The notes under the pieces are model-generated. The model ran no database searches and had not been told where the DNA came from. It saw nothing but the letters and a program-made list of their open reading frames with translations. DNA of 6,977 nt from Myxococcaceae bacterium. GTDB taxonomy: Bacteria; Myxococcota; Myxococcia; Myxococcales; Myxococcaceae. The first letter of the stretch is position 1; every line of letters starts with the position of its first letter. Of the stretch, positions 1 through 6,917 are shown piece after piece. The translations under genes and the position numbers were made by a program. Location of the stretch: positions 1 to 6,977 of the forward strand of contig JAGSPQ010000181.1 of NCBI GenBank assembly GCA_018262385.1, given 5' to 3'.

Positions 1-1640
1 GCGGTGGCCTGCAGCGGGATCGCGCCCGAGAGCTTTCCCCTCCACGCCACCGCCGCCAGCACCGGCACTCCATGGGCGCGAACCAGGACCCGCGTGCCCA
101 GCAGCGGGCCGGAAGTCACCACGCTGTCGCGGGGCACGAACAGGTAGCCGGCCTCCAGCCCGAGCCCGAGGTGCGCGCCGAGCCAGCCCTCGAGCGCGAG
201 CGCCACTGCCAGCGCGTTCGCATTTCCGAGGTTGCTCAAAAAGCCGAGCTTCGGAGCGAGGGTCAGCCTCGCCGGCGCCGCCCGCAGCTCGACCGGCACC
301 CGCGCGCTCAGGCCATTGGACGAGAGCACCAGCTCGGTCGAGCCGTCCGACGACAAGCGCGGCGGGCGGTACTGGTAGTGGGCGCCGGGGAGCACGCGCA
401 GCTCGCCGATCGGCGCGGTCGCCTCCACCCGCCCTTCGACCGGGTTGCCATCGAGGTCGAGCAGCCGGGCGCTCAGCTCGACGCTCTGCGCCCCATCGCT
501 CACCACGCTCAGCCGCCCGGGGTCGGCCTCGAGCCGCTGCGCCGGCCCCGGCTGGAGGGCGATCGCCACCTGCGCGGCCGGAACCCCGGCGACCTCGGCC
601 TGCACCACCGCCGCCGCCGCTCCGCCAAACCCGCGGGGCAGGCGCAGGCTCGCCGTCCACGCCCCCTCGCGATCCCGCTCGCCGGGCCCGAGCGCGCCCA
701 GCGTGGTGCGGAAGGCCGGCGCGTCGGCGGTCGGATTTCCCCGCGCGTCGGTCACCCGGGCGGTGAGCTTCACCTCGCCCGGCGTCCCCGCCACCCAGCG
801 CTCGGCCGCCGCGGTCAGCGCCACCCGCACCGCCGGCCCGGAGAGCAGCCGCAGCCGCGCCGAGGTGGGACTGTTCGGATCCGCCGGGCTCCACGCGGAC
901 AGCTCGGCGTCCACCGGTGCGCTCTCGGGCAGGCTCCAGCGCGCGGAGTAGACGCCCGGCGCTTCCGGCTTGAAGTCGGTGATCGTCCCCAGCGTCGCCC
1001 GCGCGCGCAGCAAGAGCCCGGTGCGCGGCTTGCCGTCGTCGGTCACCGCGTAGAAGCGGGCCACCACCGCCTGGGCGCGATCTCCGCGCAGCTCGGGGGA
1101 ATCCAGCGCCAGGTGGGTCAGCGCCACCCGCGGCAGCCCGAGGTCGAGCACCTTCGCGCCGTAGAAGCCCGACTGCACCCCGGGCGGCACCACCACCGGG
1201 AGCTTGCCGATCCCCTTCGCGTCGGCGCGAATCGGCCCGAAGGTCCGTTCTCCGATTCGCACCGAGACGCTCGCGTTCGGAGCCGTCTGCAGCACCGCCT
1301 CGGCGCTGCCCCACAGCGGGATCGTGGTCCAACCGTGGATCCGCGCGCCCTTCACCGAGCCCACCACTGCGATGATCGCCACCCGCGGAAAGGTCTGCCC
1401 CGGCGCGCGGTACTCGGCGACGAAGCGGCCCGGGCCCAGCTGCTTCACCGCCGCGATCGTCCCGTGGTTCACCGTCACCGAGACGTCGGCCAGCTCCTGC
1501 GGCCCGGAGATCGCCAGCTGGGCCTGGGGCTGCGCGCCCAGCTGCAGGTACGGCGGCGTGACCTCGACCGTCAGCTCCGCGCCGCTGGCTGCCACCGAGC
1601 AGAGCAGGGCGATCGCCGCCGCCACGCGGTCAGCCCGCAT
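1..1640 (-). CDS. Ig-like (Big_1/invasin-type) repeat protein with probable C-terminal outer-membrane beta-barrel, partial (3' end outside window)
   Basis: Reading the minus strand from ATG at 1640 gives 546 codons with no stop, almost all ending in G or C, running off the window at base 1. The start MRADRVAAAIALLCSVAASG is a Sec signal peptide, with likely cleavage near residues 19-22, so the protein is exported. Residues about 22-455 read as a series of beta-rich Ig-like units. Hallmarks of the Big_1/invasin type are 'VTDARGNP' near 296-303 and 'LLDLDGNPVEG' near 393-403, each preceded by a 'G-x-x-x-V-x-L-x-A' strand. From about 456 the sequence changes to short alternating amphipathic strands such as 'GLGLEAGYLFV', which suggests a transmembrane beta-barrel. 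The start codon lies inside the end of the upstream FecR-domain gene (11-base overlap), so the two are probably co-translated. Family knowledge suggests a surface or cell-wall spanning structural role; the substrate is unknown. The Ig-like call is fairly secure. The barrel call is weaker because the protein is cut. Confidence 0.82.
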   Translation of the reverse strand, partial: MRADRVAAAIALLCSVAASGAELTVEVTPPYLQLGAQPQAQLAISGPQELADVSVTVNHGTIAAVKQLGPGRFVAEYRAPGQTFPRVAIIAVVGSVKGARIHGWTTIPLWGSAEAVLQTAPNASVSVRIGERTFGPIRADAKGIGKLPVVVPPGVQSGFYGAKVLDLGLPRVALTHLALDSPELRGDRAQAVVARFYAVTDDGKPRTGLLLRARATLGTITDFKPEAPGVYSARWSLPESAPVDAELSAWSPADPNSPTSARLRLLSGPAVRVALTAAAERWVAGTPGEVKLTARVTDARGNPTADAPAFRTTLGALGPGERDREGAWTASLRLPRGFGGAAAAVVQAEVAGVPAAQVAIALQPGPAQRLEADPGRLSVVSDGAQSVELSARLLDLDGNPVEGRVEATAPIGELRVLPGAHYQYRPPRLSSDGSTELVLSSNGLSARVPVELRAAPARLTLAPKLGFLSNLGNANALAVALALEGWLGAHLGLGLEAGYLFVPRDSVVTSGPLLGTRVLVRAHGVPVLAAVAWRGKLSGAIPLQAT

Positions 1641-2592
1641 CGATGGCGGTCCAGTTCATCTTCAGCTTCACCGGCGGGGCCCTGGCTTCGGCGCTGCAGC
1701 CGACGGTCTTCTCCACCGGGCGCCCGCTCACGTCTCGCACCGCCACCCGCACCGCCGACTGGCCGGGGCGGCGCGCCACCTCCGCCTTGAACCGGCCGCT
1801 GGCGTCGACCGGGATGATCGCGCCGTCGATCTCGAGCTGGGCGCTGGGGTCGATGGTGCCTTCGATCACCGCGCACAGCGCAGGGTCGGCCTGCCGTGCG
1901 CGCGCGATCTTCAACAGCACTTCGGCGGGAATCGGGCTCGCCGCCGACGGCGCCAGGCCCACGTTGGCGAACGCCTGCTGCCCCGCCTTCACCTCGACCG
2001 ACTTGCCCGCCGCGCCGAGGTTCACCGTCCCGGTCTCGGTCGCGACCGCCAGCGCCCGCCCGCTGGAGAGAATCGAGAACTTCGCCGCCCGGGTCTCGGC
2101 CACCGCCGAGCCCTGCTCGTCTTCGATCCGCAGCACCCGCTCGCCGTCGGCGTCGTAGCGCGCCACCAATCGGCCGCGGGTCAGCTGCACCTGGTGCACC
2201 GCGCGGGTCAGCTCGCGCACCTTCAGCTGGGTGTTCTCGGTCACCGTCAGCCGCGACTTGTCGCCGATTGCCAGCTCCGCCCGCCCGGTGCGGTCGGTGC
2301 GCAGCGCGTCGTCCGCGGTGAGCCGCTCGCCGGCCGCCACCGCGCTCCACTGGCCGCCGTCGCCGATCCGCTCGACCTTCCCTTCCACCGACAGGATCAC
2401 CGCCTCCTGCCGCGCGGGGTCGGCGGGCGGCGCCGGAGCCAGCGCGGGCGTCGGCGGCGCGGTCGCCACCGCCGCGGGCGCTTCGGCGAACAGCGTCCGC
2501 GCGCCGAGGTACCCCAGGAGGCTGATGACGAGGACGATCGCGATCGCGCCGATCACCATCCGACGGCCTTCCGTCCTCATTGGCTGCGTCAT
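1630..2592 (-). CDS. FecR domain-containing protein, single-pass inner membrane
   Basis: This is a 320-residue protein from ATG at 2592 to TGA at 1632-1630. Residues 12-33 (MVIGAIAIVLVISLLGYL onward) form one membrane helix preceded by a basic 11-residue tail, predicting a cytoplasmic N-terminus and a periplasmic body. An Ala/Pro-rich linker (about 37-60) leads into a FecR-type domain (about 62-230). Visible hallmarks are 'VEGKVERI', 'W-x-x-V-x-x-G-E-x-L', 'DDALRTDRTGRAEL', 'GDKSRLTV' and a late 'GK-x-VEV-x-x-GQ'. A final module (about 240-300) has 'EGTIDPSAQLEIDG' and 'VDASGRF', like the small Ig/glucodextranase-type beta domains, and is bracketed by Cys240 and Cys299, which could form a disulfide. 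The cytoplasmic tail is far shorter than the anti-sigma region of E. coli FecR, and no sigma gene is adjacent, so a classical anti-sigma role is unlikely. In-frame ATGs at 2625, 2580 and 2688 are alternatives; 2592 gives a good helix and avoids overlapping the divergent gene. The 3' end overlaps the next gene by 11 bases. Confidence 0.85.
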   Translation of the reverse strand: MTQPMRTEGRRMVIGAIAIVLVISLLGYLGARTLFAEAPAAVATAPPTPALAPAPPADPARQEAVILSVEGKVERIGDGGQWSAVAAGERLTADDALRTDRTGRAELAIGDKSRLTVTENTQLKVRELTRAVHQVQLTRGRLVARYDADGERVLRIEDEQGSAVAETRAAKFSILSSGRALAVATETGTVNLGAAGKSVEVKAGQQAFANVGLAPSAASPIPAEVLLKIARARQADPALCAVIEGTIDPSAQLEIDGAIIPVDASGRFKAEVARRPGQSAVRVAVRDVSGRPVEKTVGCSAEARAPPVKLKMNWTAIDAG

Positions 2593-2643
2593 CGCGTGAC
2601 CGGACCGTAGACCACACTTCTTCATCCCTCTTCTTTCCCGCGC

Positions 2644-2656
2644 GCACATAGTGTGC
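2644..2656. promoter_or_regulatory. Inverted repeat in divergent promoter region (possible operator)
   Basis: Between the two divergent starts (2592 on minus, 2666 on plus) lie 73 bases. They contain GCACA-TAG-TGTGC, a perfect 5-base inverted repeat with a 3-base centre. On the plus strand its middle contains CATAGT, which resembles a sigma-70 -10 box. That would place a transcript start only a few bases before ATG 2666. On the minus strand the same bases give CACTAT. No convincing -35 element is visible for either direction. A regulator site or promoter core is an inference; a repeat this short can occur by chance. Confidence 0.3.
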
Positions 2657-2665
2657 CCCCGCCCG

Positions 2666-5263
2666 ATGCCGCGCCTGTTGCCCTTCACCTGCCTCGCGGC
2701 CGTCCTGCTCGCCCACCTCGCCCAGGCCCAGGAGGCCTACGACGGGGTCTCTCGCCGCAAGGAAGTTCCCGACGCGTCGGTGCCGGTGATGACGCGCCCG
2801 CCCGAGCTGCTGCAGTCGGTGCCGCCCGAGTTCCCCGAGCAGGCGCGCGAGGCGGGCGCTTCGGGTGAGGTGACGCTGCGGCTCACCATCGGGCCGACCG
2901 GCAAGGTCGAGCAGGCCGAGGTCGTCGGCCCGGCGGGAAATGGGTTCGACGAAGCGGCGGTCGCCGCCGCGCTTCAGTTCGTCTTTCGGCCCGCGGAGAT
3001 CGACGGGAAGCCGGGCGCGGTGCAGATCGAATACACCCAGCACTTCACCTGGGCGGCGCCGGCGGAAGCGGTCGATGCCGGGCCTCCGCCGCCGCCGATG
3101 GCGGTGCTCTCGGGGCAGCTGCTCCAGAAGGGCAACCGCCACCCGATTCCCGCCGCGATGGTGCAGGTGGCCGACGGCGGCGTGGCGGTCGAGAGCGACG
3201 CCGAGGGCCGCTTCACCCTCGAGGCGCCGGCGGGCGAGGTGACGATCACCGCGCAGGGCTCGTCCCACCTGCCGTTCGAAGCGACCGAGACGCTGGTCGC
3301 CGGCGAACGCCTCGAGGTGAAGTACTACCTCGCCCCGAAGTCGATCGGCCTCTACGAGACGACGGTCCACGGAGAGCGCGAGCGCACCGAGGTGAGCCGG
3401 GTGACGCTCAAGCGGGAAGAGCTGACGAAAGTTCCCGGCGCGTTTGGCGATCCGCTGCGCGTCCTCCAGAGCCTGCCGGGTGTCGCGCGGGCGCCGTTCG
3501 GCCTGGGCCTGCTGCTGGTGCGCGGCTCGTCGCCCAACGACACCGGGGTGTACTTCGACGGAATTCAGCTGCCGCTGCTCTACCACTTCGGGGGCGGTCC
3601 CTCGGTCGTCAACCCCGAGCTGGTGGATCGAATCGACTTCTACCCGGGCGGGTTCGGCGCGGAGTACGGCCGGGCGATCGGTGGGCTGGTCGACGTCGCT
3701 CCCCGGGACGTCGCGCTCGACGGCCTCGTCCACGCCAGCGCCAAGGTCGACCTGATCGACGCCGCCGCCTACCTCAGCGTCCCGATCCTTCCCGGGCTGT
3801 CGGTGAGCGTCTCTGGCCGCCGCAGCTACATCGACGCGCTGCTGGGGCTGGTGCTGCGCGGCACGACGTTGGTGTCGCCCGCCTACTACGACTACCAGGG
3901 CAAGCTCGACTACCGGCCGCCCGGCTCGAAGCACGCGGTCGGCCTGTTCGTCTTCGGCTCGTTCGACGAGCTGAAGGTGGTGATCGGTCGCGGCTCGACC
4001 ACGTCCGCCGAGATCAACACCCAGCAGGGCTTCCTGCGGGTCGAGGGCTACTGGTCGTACCGGGACGATCGCGCGACGAACAAGCTGCAGCTGTTCGGCG
4101 GCACCAACAACACCAGCTTCGGCATCTCGGTGCTGCGCTTCGACGGGAACGACGTGGTCGCGGGCCTGCGCGAGCGCTTCGACTATCGCATCGACGATCA
4201 CTTCACCTTCCGCGGTGGCCTCGATGTGACGATGACCCGGGCCTCGCAGCAGTCCTACTTCCCCCGGCCGGCCGACTACCGCACCTTTCCGGGCGAGCAG
4301 CCGGTGCCGGAGCTGGTGACCCAGTCCGCCGAGCACGAGATCTTCGCCTACGCCGAATGGGCCGAGCTGCAGCTCAAGGCCGGCCCGCTCAAGCTCATCC
4401 CCGGGCTTCGGGCGGAGCAGTACCGGCTCGATGGGAACTGGAAGACCGGCTTTCACCCCCGGCTCACCACCCGGCTCGACTTCGGCGAAGAGAATCACCG
4501 CTTCTCGGTGAAGGGCTCGATCGGGCTGTACCAGCAGAACCCCAGCGCCCAGCTGCTGGCCGCCAACCCGAAGCTCGAGCTGGAGCAGGCCTTTCAGGCC
4601 TCGCTCGGGGCCGAGTGGGACGTGACGACCGACATCAACATCGACGTCACCGGGTTCTACAACCGCCGCTTCGATCTCGGCCAGCGCGTCAACCAGGTGA
4701 CCACCCAGGACGACGGCACCGTCACCCGGCTGCTCGCCGACAACGTCGGGCTCGGGCGCGCGTATGGCCTCGAGGTGTTCATCCGCCGGAAGATCACCGA
4801 GCACTTCTTCGGGTGGCTCGCCTACACCCTCTCGTGGAGCGAGGAGCGCCGGCACGGAGACTCGACCTACCACTGGTCGGCCTTCGACCAACGCCACATC
4901 CTCAGCGCGGTCGCGCAGTACAAGTTCGGCAACGGCTGGGAAGTCGGAGCGCGGTTCCGCCTCACCACCGGCACTCCCTCGACGCCGATCATCGACGCGA
5001 CCTTCGACGCGGACACCGAGAGCTACCGCCCGATCAACGGCGAGGCCGGCAGCGTGCGGCTGGGCACCTTCCACCAGCTCGACGTGCGGGTCGACAAGAC
5101 GTGGCTGTTCAGCAAGTGGTCGCTGGGCGTCTACGTCGACATCCAGAACGTCTACAACGCGACCAACGCGGAGTTCCTCACCAACGACTACCGCTACCGC
5201 ACCCAGGGGATCGTGGCGGGCCTGCCGTTTCTTCCGGTCATCGGCATCAAGGGGACCTACTGA
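2666..5263 (+). CDS. TonB-dependent outer-membrane receptor with N-terminal TonB-C-type and carboxypeptidase-regulatory-like domains
   Basis: The protein has 865 residues. A signal peptide (MPRLLPFTCLAAVLLAHL, cleavage near AQA-Q at 20-22) is followed by a TonB C-terminal-type domain at about 45-130. Its family pattern is clear: 'PPEFPEQAREAGASGEV', 'IGPTGKV', 'FDEAAVAAALQFVFRPA', 'DGKPG'. After an Ala/Pro linker comes a carboxypeptidase-regulatory-like fold (about 145-225; 'ISxxL...G-x-P-I-P-x-A-x-V', 'DAEGRFTLEAPAG'). 'ETTVHG' near 231-236 resembles a TonB box. The plug (about 240-345) shows 'DPLRVLQSLPGVAR', 'LLVRGSSPNDTGVYFDG', 'DRIDFYPGGFGAEYGR' and 'GGLVDV'. The remainder is a 500-residue barrel rich in alternating aromatic strands, ending in an aromatic residue (GIKGTY). 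It should sit in the outer membrane and import a ligand using proton-motive force; nothing identifies the ligand. GTG at 2651 is an in-frame alternative start. Neither start has a clear Shine-Dalgarno sequence. The stop overlaps the start of the downstream lipoprotein. Confidence 0.93.
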   Translation: MPRLLPFTCLAAVLLAHLAQAQEAYDGVSRRKEVPDASVPVMTRPPELLQSVPPEFPEQAREAGASGEVTLRLTIGPTGKVEQAEVVGPAGNGFDEAAVAAALQFVFRPAEIDGKPGAVQIEYTQHFTWAAPAEAVDAGPPPPPMAVLSGQLLQKGNRHPIPAAMVQVADGGVAVESDAEGRFTLEAPAGEVTITAQGSSHLPFEATETLVAGERLEVKYYLAPKSIGLYETTVHGERERTEVSRVTLKREELTKVPGAFGDPLRVLQSLPGVARAPFGLGLLLVRGSSPNDTGVYFDGIQLPLLYHFGGGPSVVNPELVDRIDFYPGGFGAEYGRAIGGLVDVAPRDVALDGLVHASAKVDLIDAAAYLSVPILPGLSVSVSGRRSYIDALLGLVLRGTTLVSPAYYDYQGKLDYRPPGSKHAVGLFVFGSFDELKVVIGRGSTTSAEINTQQGFLRVEGYWSYRDDRATNKLQLFGGTNNTSFGISVLRFDGNDVVAGLRERFDYRIDDHFTFRGGLDVTMTRASQQSYFPRPADYRTFPGEQPVPELVTQSAEHEIFAYAEWAELQLKAGPLKLIPGLRAEQYRLDGNWKTGFHPRLTTRLDFGEENHRFSVKGSIGLYQQNPSAQLLAANPKLELEQAFQASLGAEWDVTTDINIDVTGFYNRRFDLGQRVNQVTTQDDGTVTRLLADNVGLGRAYGLEVFIRRKITEHFFGWLAYTLSWSEERRHGDSTYHWSAFDQRHILSAVAQYKFGNGWEVGARFRLTTGTPSTPIIDATFDADTESYRPINGEAGSVRLGTFHQLDVRVDKTWLFSKWSLGVYVDIQNVYNATNAEFLTNDYRYRTQGIVAGLPFLPVIGIKGTY
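5249..5254 (+). promoter_or_regulatory. Ribosome binding site inside the receptor's 3' end
   Basis: AAGGGG lies eight bases before ATG 5263, within the last codons of the receptor gene. It supports that ATG as the lipoprotein start and allows re-initiation after the receptor stop in the TGATG junction. Confidence 0.6.
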
Positions 5264-6231
5264 TGCAGCGCGCCGCCTTCCTCGCCGTGTTGGCCCTGCT
5301 GCCCGGCTGCAACGGAGCCCTCGATGGGCCCGGCTCCGTCCACGATCTGCGGCTGCTCGCGATGCGGGCCGACCCCCCCGAGCAGCGGTTGGGCTCGGAC
5401 GCGGGGGTGACGGTCACGGCGCTGATCGCCAACCCTCCCGGCGGGTTCCTGGTGAGCGCGAAGTGGTCGACCTGCGCCGAGCAGGACTCCGCCACCACCC
5501 GCTGCCTCGAGACCTCGCCCGGCTTCACCCGGCTGGGCGAGTCGACGGTGAAGACCGGCCCCGACGGCGCGGAGCCTGCGATCACCTTCGGTCAGGATCC
5601 GGCGCTGCTCGAGCTGATCCGGCAGGCGGATCCGTACCGCGGGCTCGCGGGCCTGCGGCAGGTGGTGCAGGTCGAGCTGCGCGCGGGGGACGAGACGGTG
5701 GTCGGCTTCAAGCGGATGGTGTTCGTCCTTCCGTTCGGAGTGGCGCGACCGCCCCCCGGCCCCTTCGATGCCGGCCCTCCGCGTGGGCCGCTGCCGCAGC
5801 TCAACACCAACCCGGTGGTGGGCCCGCTCGAGTTCAACGACGCCGGCTGGGCGCCCGAGACGACGGTGCTCTTCACCGTCCCCCCGCGGCGGACGCCGGG
5901 GCAGCCGCCGACCGCGCCGGTCACCGCGAGGAACCGGCTGGCGGTGCTGGAGGACCCGCGCCTGCGCGAGGACTACGTGGTGCGAACCTTCTCCGGCGAG
6001 CCGCGCACGCTGCAGGAGACCTGGCGCTACAACTTCTTCGCGACCCACGGCAGCTTCAGCCCCGTGTCCGCCGGCGGCAGCAACCTGCTCGGCAGCGATG
6101 GGGGCATCGAGGCGAACTGGGGCCGGGTCGAGGGTGAAGATGGCGGCAGCGGCCCGACCACGGTGTGGATCGTGGTCCGCGACGGCCGCGGCGGCGAGAA
6201 CTGGACGATTCGCCACGCCGAGGCGCCTTGA
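5263..6231 (+). CDS. Lipoprotein, Ig-like, coupled to the TonB-dependent receptor
   Basis: The 322-residue protein starts at the A of the receptor's TGA (TGATG junction). The N-terminus MQRAAFLAVLALLPGC is a lipoprotein signal with the lipobox LPGC, giving lipidated Cys16. Residue +2 is Asn rather than Asp, so outer-membrane sorting is plausible. The first part (about 25-170) opens with 'LRLLAMRADPPEQRLGSDAGVTVTALIANPPG', a beta-sandwich-like opening I associate with myxobacterial lipoproteins. A Pro-rich linker near 'RPPPGPFDAGPP' follows. The second part (about 180-322) contains 'TNPVVG', 'FFATHGSFSP' and a final 'TTVWIVVRDGRGGENW', again Ig-like. No catalytic motif is visible. The tight coupling suggests it is the receptor's accessory subunit, perhaps for substrate capture or barrel capping, but this is inferred from position only. 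No SusD-type helical repeats are seen, so it is not a SusD homologue by eye. Confidence 0.85.
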   Translation: MQRAAFLAVLALLPGCNGALDGPGSVHDLRLLAMRADPPEQRLGSDAGVTVTALIANPPGGFLVSAKWSTCAEQDSATTRCLETSPGFTRLGESTVKTGPDGAEPAITFGQDPALLELIRQADPYRGLAGLRQVVQVELRAGDETVVGFKRMVFVLPFGVARPPPGPFDAGPPRGPLPQLNTNPVVGPLEFNDAGWAPETTVLFTVPPRRTPGQPPTAPVTARNRLAVLEDPRLREDYVVRTFSGEPRTLQETWRYNFFATHGSFSPVSAGGSNLLGSDGGIEANWGRVEGEDGGSGPTTVWIVVRDGRGGENWTIRHAEAP

Positions 6232-6288
6232 ACCCATCACCCTGAGCCTTCTCGGATGCAGAAGCGACCCTGCAACGGCGCGCGCCTG

Positions 6289-6312
6289 AGCCCCGGTCAC
6301 CGCACCGCGGCT
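6289..6312 (+). terminator. Weak GC-rich hairpin after the receptor-lipoprotein operon
   Basis: In the 124-base gap after the lipoprotein stop, AGCCCCGG (6289-6296) can pair with CCGCGGCT (6305-6312), with one internal C-C mismatch and an 8-base loop. No T-run follows. It could slow transcription or just reflect high GC content. Confidence 0.15.
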
Positions 6313-6355
6313 GGGCCTCCTGCTCCTAAGCTGGGCACTTCTCTGGGGGCAGCGG

Positions 6356-6790
6356 ATGAGGCGAGCGGGCCTGGCGTCGGTGGCGGTGATGCTTCTCGCC
6401 TGCGGGAACAGCACCTTGACCTCCGGGGGCGTTGACGCCGGTGGCTGCTCGTCGGACAACTCTCAGGCGACGGCAGCCGGAAAGTACGCGCAATACTGGG
6501 CCCCCACCTCGACGACCAATGTCCTCATCCTGTTGAGCAACTGCCGCTGGTGCGCCGACGCGATCGCCGACGGCGGGTCGAAGGCGTTGACCTCGGAGGG
6601 CTCGTGGTCCTCCGTCAAGCAGGCGGACGCCGGATCGGGCATCAAGGTCACCAAGACGAACAGCGCGTTCTTCAACATCGTCTCGGCCGACGGCCAATCG
6701 GCGGTGAGCTACCAGGTTTCGGATGGCACGTACGTCGGCTTCGAGTACGCCAAGGGAAGCGCGTTGATGTTCACCTGTGACGGGCTGTAG
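6356..6790 (+). CDS. Small cysteine-bearing lipoprotein, unknown function
   Basis: The 144-residue protein starts at ATG 6356; GGGGG at 6345-6349 serves as a ribosome binding site with 6-base spacing. MRRAGLASVAVMLLAC is a lipoprotein signal peptide with the lipobox LLAC, giving lipid-anchored Cys16. A short Ser/Gly/Thr linker with 'VDAGG' follows. The mature domain holds Cys31, a CxxC pair (Cys63 and Cys66, in 'NCRWC') and Cys141 three residues before the end, enough for two disulfides. Strand-like stretches such as 'NVLILLSNC', 'SAFFNIVSADG' and 'AVSYQVSDGTYVGFEY' suggest a small beta-rich fold. The CxxC lies after a hydrophobic strand but lacks the WCxxC context of thioredoxins, so a redox role is not claimed. 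I do not recognise the family. The gene is 124 bases downstream of the previous one and probably has its own transcript. Third-position GC bias is somewhat weaker than in its neighbours. Confidence 0.78.
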   Translation: MRRAGLASVAVMLLACGNSTLTSGGVDAGGCSSDNSQATAAGKYAQYWAPTSTTNVLILLSNCRWCADAIADGGSKALTSEGSWSSVKQADAGSGIKVTKTNSAFFNIVSADGQSAVSYQVSDGTYVGFEYAKGSALMFTCDGL

Positions 6791-6844
6791 CGCTCCCACC
6801 GCGCCGGGTGCCGCTCCCCAACTGGCGCAACTGACCGCAGGTGA

Positions 6845-6855
6845 GGCGAATCGCC
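6845..6855. repeat. Short palindrome GGCGA-A-TCGCC
   Basis: A perfect 5-base inverted repeat with a single-base centre lies in the 127-base gap between the small lipoprotein and the possible gene at 6918. It could be an operator for the downstream gene, but at this length and GC content it may be chance. Confidence 0.2.
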
Positions 6856-6866
6856 ACGCGTCGAGC

Positions 6867-6881
6867 CCCCTTCTCGAGGGG
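6867..6881 (+). terminator. Short hairpin downstream of the small lipoprotein gene
   Basis: CCCCT (6867-6871) pairs with AGGGG (6877-6881) around the loop TCTCG. The stem is GC-rich but only five pairs long and has no following T-run, so it is a weak candidate terminator for the gene ending at 6790. Confidence 0.2.
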
Positions 6882-6917
6882 TGGGCCGTGGCACGAAGCC
6901 TGCGTGGGTCTACGGCA

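Noticed and set aside
72..1790. A 572-codon plus-strand open frame
   Set aside because: It is Arg/Pro/His-rich and without recognisable motifs, and it lies opposite a minus-strand gene with a signal peptide and Ig-like repeats.
1204..2610. A 468-codon plus-strand open frame opposite the FecR-domain gene
   Set aside because: The composition is His/Arg/Ala-rich with no domain. The minus strand reads a clear FecR protein with a membrane helix.
1571..5074. A 1167-codon open frame on the minus strand opposite the receptor
   Set aside because: Its translation is low-complexity (Arg, Gly, Ala, Val, Glu rich) with no domain or signal, and it spans several genes. It is a by-product of strong third-position GC bias in the receptor gene on the other strand.
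4357..5262. An upstream extension of the lipoprotein frame into the receptor gene
   Set aside because: The extension is Arg/Pro-rich shadow sequence. The ATG at 5263 has a ribosome binding site and is followed directly by a lipoprotein signal peptide.
6313..6345. A TAAG-containing stretch (CCTAAGCT) as a promoter -10 for the small lipoprotein
   Set aside because: A promoter is expected in this gap, but no matching -35 element is visible and the -10 match is poor, so it was not listed as a feature.
5257..6459. A 400-codon minus-strand open frame opposite the lipoprotein gene
   Set aside because: The translation is Arg/Ala-rich shadow with no features and crosses the gap between two well-supported plus-strand genes.
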